64,000 bases of DNA from Chrysomallon squamiferum (GCA_012295275.1 CM022677.1:5147597-5211596); one strand, 5' to 3'. Numbered from the stretch's first letter, positions 50,086 through 62,827 are shown. Numbers and translations are program-made. Notes: generated by a model from the sequence alone, not told the origin.

Positions 50086-51339
50086 GAAGTTGTAGATGTA
50101 TTTTTAGTAGGAACATTATAACATTTAACATCCATCAGTTTGTGGTTGAGGTAGATAAAGATATGTAATTGTATTCTCACCTTATACACCATTCCAAATA
50201 CTTCGGAGCCAACAATTCCTCCTTGTTTCAGTTCAGATTATTTTACCAGTCCAAGCTGGGTGGGGTCAGGTTTAACTGAAATAAAAACATTTATTTATAG
50301 ATGTGCGTGTGTCTTTACCATCCTGCGTCATGCATTTGTATCAGATTAAGAACCACTGGCTAACAAACATTTATAATTTTGTACATAAAAAAATCATTTG
50401 AATGTGATATGACTGAAGGTCGTATTTTTTAGTAAATATACAATATAAACATATTATATAGAAAAGGTACTGCACACAGAAATGTGAATAAAGTATCTAT
50501 AATGTATATATATACATATCTGTCTATAAAACAGATAAGTGTGTGTTTAATATCAAATCAGTCTGATAAAAGAAAGTCAGTTTCTTCATGACCAGACATC
50601 TTAGCTCTGATTGCCTCAGTCTTCCTCTTCACCTTTGCTCTCTTGTGTCAGTGATATCAAAATTCAGCCACAATACACCCGATCAGAAACAAACCCCTAT
50701 AACTGAGATTATTACAGTTTTCTTCTTTTCATCACTGTGAAAATAAAACAAAACATTCAGAAAATCTGAAACTATGTAAAATAAAAATAACAAAAATAAC
50801 AATAACAATAATAATAAAAATAAAATTAAAATAATTCCTCATGTAAAAGCTGTTTATGAGAAGGTTCACATTAATTAACTATCTATGTTTTCAGTTAATA
50901 TTTTAATTATGACTGCTATTGAGTTAAATCCTATGTTAACAAATACCCAGTCAGATTTATAATTTTCTTAGTTAATAACTTAATGGAAATATAAATATCT
51001 CAGTTAATTAGTTTTCTTGTTACTCAAGTTAATTAACTCAGTTAATAAGGTTAATCATGTTATTTAGTTAACTGACTAAGATAATAAATGAATTGTTTCA
51101 GTTGTAAAAGTTAATTAGCTCAGTTAATAAGCTGCCACACCTTTAAACATCTTGTATGTTTTATTAAGGCTCAGTCTAGGGGTGCCTTAATGGCCATCAA
51201 ACAGGGAATATAAACACTAAATTGACAGCAATCTACATAAATCAATAAGTCTGTCTATCCACTAGACAAATAAACAGAACACAAGTTAAGGTACAAGTTA
51301 ATTAGTCATAATACTTGATCTCTTTAATGTAATTTGGTC

Positions 51340-52190
51340 AATAGGTAAGATACCAACAGGCTAAACCTTACAAAGACCATTCGCTACCAATCAACTGCAG
51401 ACCAGTTACAGTAACACCACATATGTAAAACCCTTGACACACTGTAAACACAAAACTTAAACAACAACAATTTAATAAGTAACTAACAAAACAGCTTTAG
51501 AACAAAACACTGCATGAACAACAATTTACTAAATTCCATAAATCAAACATTCAGTAAATGAATGAAAAGTGATTACAGTTTTCAAAGATTTTGGAAAAAG
51601 AATTTAATATGGTCACATTCGACAGCCAACTTCAGATGCCACATACAAAAGATAATCACATCTTGTAAAAACTGTTACCAAACATCACACTGCCTGACAG
51701 TCTTGTGTTAGAATAAAATATACAACACTTGAAATACAGACAAAAACCTACAGATACTAAAATACTGTGTTAAAATCAGCAATAAACATCTCATGAAGGA
51801 TCTAGGCCCTGAACAACCCTTTAAAACTCACCTTTCACTACAATCTAGTTTTAAAACTCACCTTTCACTACAATCTAGTTTTAAAACACACCTTTCACTA
51901 CAATCTAGTTTTAAAACACACCTTTCACTACAATCTAGTTTTAAAACAACAGTCAGCCATATTGAGATGTAGACTGGAGTGGGTGAATGTTGCAACCAGC
52001 AAAAGTAAAAAATAAAATAAACATTAGTTACAGCTTTCATCATCAAAACCCAAAATCAGTTTACTAAGAACTACATAAAAACCTTAAAACTCAGAATCTA
52101 AACACAATCAAATTCAAACACAAAATAAACACAACACCAAACTGTGCTGTGGAATTTCTGAAACCATGAAACATTACTTAGTTCGCTGTC
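51340..52190 (+). pseudogene. Decayed LINE fragment, reverse transcriptase to C-terminus
   Basis: The fragment aligns in order with the LINE at 11.3-11.6 kb: KPYKDHSLPINCRPVTVT matches KPHKDHLLPNSYRPITLT. It then shows an ITVF-DF block and, further on, the C-terminal knuckle typical of Jockey-like elements (LCCGISETMKHYLVRCPKSV, about 52140-52195). Many stops and indels. It is more decayed than the first copy but keeps the C-terminal part that the first copy lacks. Confidence 0.6.
51819..51948. repeat. 30-bp tandem repeat, four copies
   Basis: AAAACTCACCTTTCACTACA plus ATCTAGTTTT repeats about four times inside the LINE relic. Confidence 0.9.
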
Positions 52191-52506
52191 CAAAATCTGT
52201 CCTAATGTTCCATTACTTTTTCAGTGAATTAAAAATTATATTTAAATTTAAAACCATCTTGATAGAAACAGTGAAAAACTGAGAGCCAAACTTTAATTCA
52301 AACAAATAAATAGACACAAATTCAAAAACATAACATAAAATAACACAATCATATAGGTCAAAAAAATAAAAATAAAATAAATAGCATACACAATAAGAAA
52401 CAAAACAAAAAGCAAATACATCAACACAAAACAATTATATAAATTAATTCATTAATAGATTAACTAATTCACCAGCTGATAGATTGGCTGACACAGAACT
52501 TTAGAA

Positions 52507-52811
52507 GATATTTTAAAAGTTCCACATTTTCTTGACACAAGGAAGTAAACTGGTTCAGGCTGGAATGTGAACTTTCTGTACTGACAAGTGAAACTGAAGA
52601 AGACAATTAGCTTTTTCTTAAAAATAAAAATGAAAACATAATTTAAAATAACAAACAAAAACATATATAATCATATATAATCAATTAATCTAAGAATTAA
52701 TACAATATCCTTAAAATTATATTTACTCCTTTAAATATGTTTCAGAACAGATTTCAATAAATATCACTTAATCTATTACAAAAATTACACATTATTCAAA
52801 TGAATTCTTAC
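52507..52811. repeat. Duplicated block 1, with possible - strand exon
   Basis: About 300 bp are repeated at 54143-54428 at roughly 90% identity, either side of the assembly gap. The right edge reads GTAAGAATTC on the - strand, a donor-like site. An acceptor-like CTTCTTCAG opens a stretch on the other side containing the frame FQPEPVYFLVSRK. Exon identity is not known. Confidence 0.55.
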
Positions 52812-53195
52812 TTGTCTTTCAAGCTGATGATTATGCACGTTATGTCAGTAAGCACAAGGCTCGAAATTTAAAAAAACAAACATTATGATTTAGTCGCCTA
52901 AAAAGTATTTTTTGAACATCTCTTTTTTTCTATAAGTTCTATAACACAAGAGCCACTATTAAATATGTATGTCACATAAAAGGTTTGTTCGTAGTTCGAT
53001 TATTTGAAAATATCGGCTTACCTTAATTTGTCAACATCTAAAATGAAATACGAAAATTATTTATTAATTAAAATATCCACAAAAATTTAGTCCTAGTTAT
53101 ACAAATCAGCTGGTAAGACATTTTCAAACAAACCTTGACAAAAATGGAATTATATAATAAGAAGAAGAAGAAGAAGAAGAATTATAGCATTATAC

Positions 53196-53395
53196 NNNNN
53201 NNNNNNNNNNNNNNNNNNNNNNNNNNNNNNNNNNNNNNNNNNNNNNNNNNNNNNNNNNNNNNNNNNNNNNNNNNNNNNNNNNNNNNNNNNNNNNNNNNNN
53301 NNNNNNNNNNNNNNNNNNNNNNNNNNNNNNNNNNNNNNNNNNNNNNNNNNNNNNNNNNNNNNNNNNNNNNNNNNNNNNNNNNNNNNNNNNNNNNN
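53196..53395. other. Assembly gap, 200 N
   Basis: Exactly 200 N, a conventional placeholder length, so the true distance is unknown. A GAA triplet run lies just before the gap. Confidence 0.99.
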
Positions 53396-54142
53396 TGTGG
53401 TATGTTATTATTGAAAAATGTTTATAAAAAGAATCTCTATGATCTATCTGTTAATTGTATAGAAATAAAGAATAGATTCTTTTGGCCCATATTCTTACTT
53501 TATTTAGACATTAATAAATTAGTCTAAAGTTTACTGTTATACACTCATACACACAGTCACAGACGCACATACGTAGATGTATGTTCTGTTGCCTACACCA
53601 TAAAGTGTTACTATGGTGTGTGTGAGAGAGAGAGGATGCTTGTATTTATTTAGTATTTTTTATTTGTTTATTGTTTGTTGTTTTGGGTTTTTTTTGTATA
53701 TTTTTAATGAACCATGAAGTATGATTTATATATACATATATCACAGTATATGTAGATCTATTATCTGTGTTTGTTCTTACATACATTATTTATTTATATA
53801 AATATATGAAAGTATGTGTACTATATAGTAAAAATACTTTCATGTACCTACTTCAATGCTCAGTCTTTTCAGCTTATAGACTCCTTTCTTTATTCATAGA
53901 ATAAAAACATTTACCATGTTTATTAACCATTTCACACATATATAATAATAGACATGTCATTATAAGTGTAATTCTAAACTTAATGTCTACTATTATATAC
54001 ACATGCAGTTTTAAATTTTTGTATGTAATCTTTCATAAACTTTTAACAGATAATTTAGTGTTAAAACAAATTCCAAAAGAACCAAAATGTATACAGTAAA
54101 TTACTATTATTATTATGTAATTCAAAATTAATATGATCCACA

Positions 54143-54428
54143 TATTTTAAAACTTTCACATTTTCTTGACACAAGAAGTAAACTGGTTCTGGCTGGAGTG
54201 GGCTGTTTGGAATGTGAAACTGAACAAGACAGCTTTTTCTTAAAAATAAAAATGAAAACAAAATTTAAAATAACAAACAAAATTAATCAATATAAAATCA
54301 ATTAATCTAAGAATTAATACAATAGCCTTAAAATTATATTTACTCCTTTAAATATGTTTCAGAACAGATTCCAGTAAATATCACTTAATCTGTGCGAAAA
54401 ATTACACATTATTCAAATGAATTCTTAC
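54143..54428. repeat. Duplicated block 2, with possible - strand exon
   Basis: Second copy of 52507-52811. The - strand has acceptor-like TTGTTCAG followed by FHIPNSPLQPEPVYFLCQEN, and a donor-like GTAAGAATTC further upstream. The PEPVYFL phrase is shared by both copies. The family is not recognised. Confidence 0.5.
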
Positions 54429-54429
54429 C

Positions 54430-54970
54430 CTGTGCAGTAGCAGTCTTTGATACTCCCTCCAAAGTGAAGGTTTAGTCTCACATGTAGACAGTATTTTCAA
54501 ATTGCTCCCTTTGAATCCTGCAACTGACTCAGACAAAATTAGTCATAATCTTGAGGAAAACACTGCCGAAATTGAACTATCCTTTCTCTGTCTTCGCATG
54601 TAAAAGTGTGTGAATTAATTTTCTTCTGCCAGATTTCTTTTCTCTCTTGGAATTACCATTTAGTCTGCAATGCTTCAACAAAGTTGTAAGTTTGTTCTGA
54701 CTAATGCTGTAAACAAACAATAAAAATATATAAGCAGACACCGGTAACCACACACTCACACATGCACAAGAAATAAAAATTAAAGCAACGTGAAATGAAG
54801 ACAATAAGTAAAGTTTAGCGTGTGACAAAAACAAGAAAAACAATGACTTTGCTCTACAAAATATGAAGGCAATCAACTTTTCTTTTTAGTATTTTTTGTC
54901 TTATTTTTGTTTTTATATTTATTTATTTAAATTTTTATTTTTTTTATTCTGGGTAAGTAACCCTTCTGGA
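54430..54970. other. Unidentified unique segment
   Basis: A - strand frame of 99 codons at 54577-54876 is not recognised and lacks splice support. The 54440-54600 part is GC-richer and directly abuts the donor-like site of the duplicated block, so it could include an upstream - strand exon. Confidence 0.25.
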
Positions 54971-55205
54971 ATTGAAAAGGAAAAACAGTAGCAAATACAA
55001 GGTTATAGAGTTATCTCCCATGATAACTTGTTCCGTTAACCAACCGATACTTCTTTAACTTAACGGTCTCAGTTCGTTCGGTTTGTTGGCTGTCGTCACT
55101 CTAGCTAATTAATGCTTGAATAGAAAAGGAAAAACAATAGCAAGCACTTCCTTATAGAGTTATCTAGTATGATAACTTGCTCCGTTAACCAACCGATAAT
55201 TATTT
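54971..55205. repeat. Two-copy tandem repeat, offset about 145 bp
   Basis: GAAAAGGAAAAACAGTAGCA and GATAACTTGTTCCGTTAACC in the first unit recur with few changes from about 55119. Noncoding. Confidence 0.75.
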
Positions 55206-55209
55206 AACG

Positions 55210-55873
55210 TATGATTTCACTTTAGCATTAGTGTTTATAAATAGATGTCGGCAAATAAGGTAAGTCGATACCTCCAACTTATGGGACTATGGTCAATCCT
55301 TTTATGTGAAATAAATATTTGCGATAAAATTAGTAATATCTTTTTGGGCGATTAACCCAAATTGTTTTGGTGACATTGCTACTGGGCATTTCGAGCCCTG
55401 GATTAGCATGGACCAATGATTTTTAAAAAAAGATTAAAATAGGAAACATAATTTGCATACATGCCTTAGAAGTTGAATGCTTTTGGTTTTAACGAAAAAG
55501 AGTGAAAACTTAATTTGTAACTAATTGTTTTTATACGGCCTGTTGACGGACCTTTAATTTGTTTTTGTATTTTATTTTTGTATTTCTTATTTTCTGTTGT
55601 AAAACTTATAATGAATGTATCAAGCGTTATAATGAATGTATCAAGGCAATCATTCAAATAACACGTGATCAATTTGCTTTTTACATGTAATACGACCTTT
55701 AATGCATTATAAATGGGACTAATAATTATCAACAAATAAAAATGAATTATAATGGTTTCAAGTATCGTTTTACAACTACGTACTCAGAACAGTCCGCTAT
55801 GGAGTTTTAGCAGAGTAACGTGTCCACATTATGGTACCTAATGAGAACAGTCATGTTCATATTCACGCGCCAG

Positions 55874-55923
<50 letters not shown>

Positions 55924-56023
55924 TGTGTTTGCCCTCCATGTTATTATTATTTCTGTCTTTTTGTCTATTATAAAGCAAAATAAGAAAGAAAAAATAACAA
56001 TATTCACACACACCCAAACACAC

Positions 56024-56056
<33 letters not shown>

Positions 56057-56237
56057 TTTAGCAAATTTTTATTGAAAACATGCTTATCTTTTACAGAATG
56101 TTTGTGAATTGTGGTTTGTTCTGGAACAATATCTTGTAGTCATTATGATCAGTTAGTCAAATGAAAAGAAATATCTATTTATTTTCTATCAGTTTTTAAT
56201 TCCAACCCCCACATATAAATGAATAATATTTTTTAAA

Positions 56238-56294
<57 letters not shown>

Positions 56295-56346
56295 TGAACC
56301 AAAGTATAATTAAACAAGATAATCCTAATCTCTTTTTATAACCACG

Positions 56347-56420
<74 letters not shown>

Positions 56421-57000
56421 AATGAAAACCCAAATTAAAATTCACATTTTAATTTTTCATATATTCAATATAAAGAAATATTTTGCTTAAAATGCTTATA
56501 GCTGCACGAGTTGTGAAGAAAACAGATAAATAATTTAACACATTTATGAAGGACAAGGAACATTAGCTGAACAAGACTTGGTAATTCTGTTATTACTGGT
56601 GATTTGGTTCCACATCTGCCCACTGCCTACACGTGTCAGTGAACAAAGACCAATCTGTTTATAATCAGTCCATGATGCCCATATTTAACACGACATGATT
56701 GAGGCTCTGTTTGTATCTGTGGAGATTTATCAGCCTTTCTTATTCTCAAGAATATGTTTCTGTTTTATTTTTTTCTGCTTCAGACTGAGGACCATTTATT
56801 ACCGCATGAGATGTAAGTATATCCTGACAATGCCCCCCCCCTGTTTGCTATTGATGTGTCTGGTTTCAGTAGCTGGTGAAAGTGAACAACGTCCTGTTCG
56901 TTTAGCTGTAACGTTATTGGATACTCTCGATATCGTTGTCATTGTTACAAATTCTGATGCTGCATGTTGTTTCGCTTTTTATAAACTATTGTACTGTGCG
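55210..57000. other. Microsatellite-rich spacer
   Basis: ATT tracts at about 55875-55921 and 56349-56419, an AAT tract at about 56240-56292 and a CA tract at about 56006-56055. The 107-codon + frame at 56695-57018 has no homology I recognise and runs into the satellite array, so it is not called. Confidence 0.55.
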
Positions 57001-57029
57001 CGCCCTATATTAAAATAATATTATTATTA

Positions 57030-57742
57030 TTACTATTGCTGTCGCCGTCGTTGGCGTCGTGTCTGCGTTGTCCTGCACGATATTCTTGTCTTTGTCATCA
57101 TTCTTTTGAGGTTTTTATTAACTGCTGTCCTTAATTTCTTAGTATGTAGATCCTATTTCAAAATATATTATTGCTATTTGTATTGTATTCATGTTGACGT
57201 CGTTACCGTCGTACCTGCGTTGTTCTTAACGTGATTGGTGTAGTTTAATTATTGTGTTGTCTTTTCATTAACTATTAATATCCCTTGTTTAGTGTGCGCT
57301 TCCTGCATTACAGTATATTATTATTACCAGAACTGTTAAAATGTACTATTACTTTGTGTTCTGTTAATGACGATGTCATTGCCGTCGTGGCTGCATTGTT
57401 CTTAACGTTTTTGGTTTACTTCTTTTTATCCTGTGCATGTTAATAACGTTGTTAAACTTTCATATTTTATTATAGTCGCCGTAGCTGGAGTCGTGTAGGA
57501 GTTGTTCTTCGCGCTTTTGGAGTAGTTTTAATTATTCTGTTCCGCTTCTTATTAAGTGTTATCCTCACTTTGTTAGTGTGCGCATCCCACATTAAAATAT
57601 ATTATTATTGTTTCTATTAATGTCGCCGAGGTGCATTGTCCATAACAATTTTGAACTACTTCTCGTTATTTTGTTGCGCTTTTTATTAACTATTGTTCTT
57701 ACTTTCGTAGTGTGCGCACCCAATATTAAAATATATTATTAC

Positions 57743-57803
<61 letters not shown>

Positions 57804-57880
57804 GTCGCCATCACTGGAGTCGTGCCTGCGTTGTACTCCTAGTTATGTTGCCTTTTTCAGTAACTGTTATTTTTACTTTC
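57030..57880 (-). repeat. Satellite array, about 130-150-bp units, reverse orientation
   Basis: Units share GTCGCCGT…GGAGTCGTG, TGCGTTGTTCTTAACG, CTTTTTATTAACTGTTAT and TAGTGTGCGC…ATTAAAATATATTATTA. Their reverse complement matches the units at 59720-60500. Five to six diverged copies. An ATT tract at about 57729-57800 interrupts the last. Confidence 0.75.
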
Positions 57881-58309
57881 ATAGTGTTAAAATGTTTCAG
57901 ACAATACCTTCCTTTTATGACTGTCTGCTGATATTCATCATCAAGGAAAGATAACTCTCTCTTTAGATAGTTTCATCTCAGAATTACATATTTTCCTTTT
58001 ACATACATGTATGTGATTCAGCATGGCTTGGGTAATATTCTAGTGAGTGTTTGATGACTAAATGCATATATTTACTTCACACACAGCCTTTTTTTTTTTT
58101 TACGTGTTCAGAACGATTACTAAACCAAAAAATAAAATAAATCACGGCCGTTTATATGACAAAATAAAAATAAATAAATAAATAAATAAATAAGAAAGAA
58201 AAACTCCTTCAACTAACATCGTGGCTGTTTATATGAAAAAACTGAGATGGAGCGAAATTTTTTAATGTTTGTTATGAATTCATCAAACCTAATCAAAAAT
58301 AATTCTCTG

Positions 58310-59441
58310 TCTTAGAAAAATGGAATATTTTATTATAAACGACATTAACGTTATGAATGATTTTGTGAAATTAACGTAAAACAGAAGCGTAAAATCTTCG
58401 CTCCACATCTAAATACAAATATGTTCTTCAGACAACGCCGTGCACATTTTCAATGAAAAATACGATTCCTTCAGTAATGTTATTAGCTAAACAACACAGT
58501 ACATTGAAACACACACACACACACACACACTATATATATATTTTATTTTTCCCCCAATGTCCTTTACATTGTATACTGAAAAATCAATTTTTATATATCT
58601 TATTTTTTATTATTTTCCCCAATGTCCTTTACATTGTATACTGAAAAATCAATTTTTATATACACTCTCAGAACAGTTCTAATGAAATTAAGGTTATTTA
58701 TCAAATTAGTAATTAAAAATATATCGTCAGATTAATTTTAAAAAAATAAAATAATAATAAGAGAATAGCGTCAGAAAAATAAAATAATAATAAAGAAGAG
58801 AGAAGGCGCGATATTAAGGTGTTATTATTGTTGTCATTCTTCTATTATTGACAAATATAATGCTTGTTATATTGATAATTACTGGTGGAGCGGTTATACT
58901 AATATCTAATGTAGTAAGAGAACTTCAGGTATAATAAGAAATATAAAATATATTACACTATACAACTTGCGCTGATGTACACCTTGAATGTAATGAATAA
59001 TCAAAATTTCGCACACTCAGTTATCGTAATAAAACATGTTAACCTTGTTTGTTCTCAGCTAATCACTACAAACTGTCGTGATTCCAGGGAAATAACTCTG
59101 AGATGTTTAAATGTAAACTGTACGATATTAACAAAATCTGACATTAACATTTCTTAACATACTTAACAGTAAAAATGACCGCTCAACTAGCAATTGATTC
59201 TCACCTTTTTCTTTTTACACGTAATTAACCCGCTTATTTTCATTAATCCATGTAAAATTATCATTTATGATTGTCAGTAATATCTAACAGATTATCTGTG
59301 ATTATAAATATTTTGTATAGTGTAAATAACATTTAAGTTCGACGTAAAGTAAAATTACATGCTATTAGTACGATTTAGAATTAGTAAAATTATCACATTA
59401 CTTTTACTAAAACAACGTTTCGTATCTGAATCTCAAGTTAT

Positions 59442-59493
<52 letters not shown>

Positions 59494-60135
59494 TGTTCTT
59501 TTTCCTGTATAATCTCTAATATTGTTAATTAAAAAACAATATGCGCTGTATTTTCCAAAACAATGTGTTAGTATTACCGCTACACGTCTGTTAAGAAACT
59601 AATGACGTCTAATACAGATAGTGATGACTGCGTTAAAACTGCAAGTGTTATTTTCATGACGCCGTGTCAAGTATCTGTGTGTGTCTCTGTGTCTGCTGAA
59701 CATTAATCTTACCTTTCAGCAACTTCTTTTCAGTGATCCATTTCCCCATCCACGCAATAATCAGGTGTACATCAAGACGCTAAGAACAATACTGGAACAA
59801 CGGCAATGACGACCTCATTAATAGATATAGTAATGATATTTTTTTATGTTGGATGTGGAGACTAATTGCAATACTAAATAAAAGGCAAAATAATAAGGTT
59901 AAGGACACCCAGAACGTTGAAAGCAACGCCGTTACGACGTTAATGATGACGAATTAATAAATGTAATAATAATATATTTTAATATAGGACGGGCCGGGTC
60001 AGAAAATATAAATAACTGCGAATAAAAAAGCTAAAAGGAATGATCAGGAGTGCACCAATAACTTTAGGAACGGCGTTCGTTCCATGTCAACGACGGCGAC
60101 ATTAATAGAAATCACAATAACATGTTTCAATAGCT
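58310..60135. repeat. Diverged long repeat, copy 2
   Basis: Corresponds to 16720-20135 in order and orientation, but is shorter because several internal parts are missing. It contains a CA tract (about 58510-58530), a local 68-bp duplication (CCCCAATGTCCTTTACATTG at 58552 and 58617) and a TA tract at about 59447-59491. Confidence 0.65.
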
Positions 60136-60520
60136 GATTAGCCCGCTCAGAAAGTATGAGAAATGATTAATAAAAAAAATGCTAAAGAATAATGAGAAGG
60201 ACTCTACGATATTGATAGAATGGTAATAATACATTTTAGTATAAGATTTGAACACTAAAAAAAGTATCAATAATAGTTAATAAAAATGAAAACGATGCCG
60301 TTACGACGGTAGCGACGGCGACCTTAATATAAATACAGGAGGCGCACGGCCACAAAATAAGAGAACAGCGAATAAAAAGCGAAAAAGAATAACGAGATGT
60401 ACACCAAGACGTTAAGAACAATACTGGAACGACGGCAATGACGTCCTCATTAATAGAAAGAGTAATGATATTTTTTAACGTAGGATGTGGACACGAATTG
60501 CCATACTTAATAAAAGGGAA
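59720..60520 (+). repeat. Satellite array, about 130-150-bp units, forward orientation
   Basis: Five or six units have GTGTACATCAAGACG, TAAGAACAATACTGGAACGA, CGGCGACATTAATAGAAAT and GCGAATAAAAAGC phrases. They are the reverse complement of the array at 57030-57880 and match part of 19700-20130. The terminal unit (60386-60510) is the best match to 19735-19860. Confidence 0.75.
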
Positions 60521-60539
60521 AAGAATACTTTTTATTTTT

Positions 60540-61690
60540 TTTAGAACAGATGTTTTCAGATGTATTGGTAAGTTCCTGGACAATAATAAGCAACTTATTC
60601 TAGTGTGAGTTGTAAGCTTTGTGGTTTTATTTGGTGCATTAATATAAAGTATAAGAATAAAGAAAAACTAGGTTAAAAAAAAAATAACAACACCGTTTAT
60701 TTGAAGTTTACGGTGAACGATTGGCTAATAATAAAAAAATAAATAAAGAAAGAAATAAAGAAATAAAAAAAGAACCACATCGATTTATAATTAGTATATT
60801 TTAATCAATTATTTTATTTTATTTGTTTTGAACATTAATTTAATATCTTTTTTTATTTTTTATTTTTTTAGTATCTTATTTGCGGAAAAATGCGGGATGA
60901 TTTCGGTCTTTGCGGATTTACTTTCTTGTTGGATGTTCGAAGAATAGTCTACAGAATTGGGATAATCGCATTATCATACAACAAAAAAGTTGCTTAATGT
61001 ATTTCATTTTGTGAAGGAGACAGGTATTACTATTTATTATTATAGTTGTTAATGTGTTTGGATATTTTTCGTTTTATTTAATTATAATTTAAAAGTCATA
61101 CACGTGATGGCAGCCATCTTATTTTGGAATAATATTTATTTATTTTTTTATTTATTTATTTTTGTTGTTGAAAATAACGACACTCGATTAATAATAAAAT
61201 TCACCAGTGGTTGTACTAATGTGAACAGCATAAACAACGTCATATAAATAAGAAATCATGTTTAGTTATTACTTTTGTTTTACCAATCACTATCGGGGAC
61301 TATGATATATCGGGGACAAATTTTGTGTGACCAGTAATTATTCATGCTCTATACATTATTAAGCATATTTAATTGATTTTTTAAACATATTAAAGGTTAT
61401 AATGGGTGGGGCCATAAATGCTTTCATTATTTAAGCTAAATAACTGTATAGCTCTGTTAACAATAAAAACAAATAAAGATAAATACAAATTTAAGAAAAA
61501 TATGACCAGGTTATTTCATATGTAGACACTGTAAAGTATTAATAAAATTATTTTGTTATCTTCTTATTATTAGTACTACTTTTTGTTATTATTATGTTTT
61601 AATTTTTATTATTTATTTTTTTAATCTTTATTATTATTATTCATTTTCTTTTTCTTATCATTACTAATATTTGTTTACTTGGGATGTTTT
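60540..61690. other. AT-rich spacer
   Basis: No gene or complex repeat recognised. Confidence 0.45.
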
Positions 61691-61694
61691 CCAG

Positions 61695-61920
61695 GACATC
61701 TGGAGAAAATGTTCCAAATGAATTTAAAGAATTTTTCTATGAAAAATCAGATGTGACTGAAACATTTTATAAATTTCTCATCCAGCTACACAATCATTGA
61801 CCAGAACCACACTGTAGAGTGCAAGTGCTGCTGGAATCCTATAATATGGATATATCAATGGTTTATAATTCAGCATAGACAGGAACAAGAAGGAAAGGGC
61901 AGAGCACCACTGTTGTTTAC
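61695..61920 (+). other. Possible exon or relic similar to 28.4 kb
   Basis: An acceptor-like GATGTTTTCCAG precedes a 34-codon open stretch (TSGENVPNEFKEFFYEKSDV…) ending in TGA near 61800. About 45 bp further on, a 60-bp phrase matches 28390-28450. Not identified. Confidence 0.25.
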
Positions 61921-62418
61921 CATTAACATTAAATATTTTATGTATGTCATTGCAATATTATTCAAGTGCTGTTTAGAAAGGGAATTTACATTATGGAGAA
62001 AGATGAATCAGCTGTACAAACACTGAGACTGCACAATTGCAAGTTGTGCGTTTTTTACCTTATTTTTATTTCTTAGCAAGTAAAATAAGTTTTATAGTAA
62101 CAACTTTTTACTGATTGTAAAATAGCATAATAATAATCATTTATTTGCTATTATTTTGTTAATTATTTAAATTATTACCATTATCAGCATTATCATTATA
62201 ATGATTATACAAAGTAGATCAAAAATATCCCACACCCCTTTGTGTCTGAATAATCCAGTAACTGGTACCAGTACAATTTAAATTTTAATAATAATAGAAA
62301 CAATATTTATTTATAACACTTTATTATTTTTATTTTCAGAATGCACATTACAGCTCTAATTGATGTGCTGGTGTTGGCTAGTGAAGTTGTTTCAGTAGAA
62401 GGTGCTGTCCAGCACTGA

Positions 62419-62427
<9 letters not shown>

Positions 62428-62461
<34 letters not shown>
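62428..62461. repeat. (CT)n tract
   Basis: CT microsatellite after a run of C. Confidence 0.9.
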
Positions 62462-62463
<2 letters not shown>

Positions 62464-62827
62464 GTTACAGTAATGATGATAATAAAAGTAGCATGTAGAG
62501 TTGCAGTAAATGTAGTAGTAGCAGTATTTTATTTATTTTATATTTTTTACAATATTTTATTGATTTATTTATTCACTCAAACTAGGCAGTGTGCCCACCA
62601 ATGTGACTCTGACTCAGAGTTGTTGATGAAAAGCTCAAGTTTGGTGACCTGGACATTGAATTTTTTGTTTACTATAATTATATTGATTCATGCTGACTTA
62701 ATTTATTGAATTGTTTAAATCAGAAATATCATTATTTACTGAATGACATTCAGATCTTTCATCATATATTTATAGGAATTGAAGAAATCAATATACTAAA
62801 CTGTGGATTTAAACTGTTTGTTTTCAG

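Larger units (their letters stand above)
47440..50734 (-). pseudogene. EGFR/ErbB-family receptor tyrosine kinase relic with introns
   Basis: Seven exon-like segments follow in receptor order on the - strand. They are TM/juxtamembrane (50734 to about 50570; TVIISVIGVCF, KRAKVKRKTEAIRAKMSG), P-loop (50275-50181; GSEVFGMVYK), N-lobe (49785-49519; [32 protein letters not shown]), catalytic loop (49204-49141; GIVHRDLAAKKV), activation segment (48627-48536; VKITYFGLAKLL), the following helix (48266-48204; TDVWSYGIT) and cytoplasmic tail (47588 to about 47440; GDELLRLPRHTYNKNDL). Most borders have GT/AG sites. Stops occur in several exons (for example LVK-stop-SEL) and the sixth is frameshifted. The DFG Asp is Tyr, the HRD-loop Asn is Lys, and the second P-loop Gly is Glu. 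The C-lobe exon is absent. Retained introns indicate a duplicated rather than retroposed pseudogene. The ectodomain is not found in the window. Confidence 0.85.

Noticed and set aside
49776-50192. 138-codon Ile/Thr-rich protein
   Set aside because: Translation of a compound trinucleotide microsatellite.
56695-57018. 107-codon frame with a hydrophobic segment
   Set aside because: No homology or splice signals, and its 3' third is satellite sequence.
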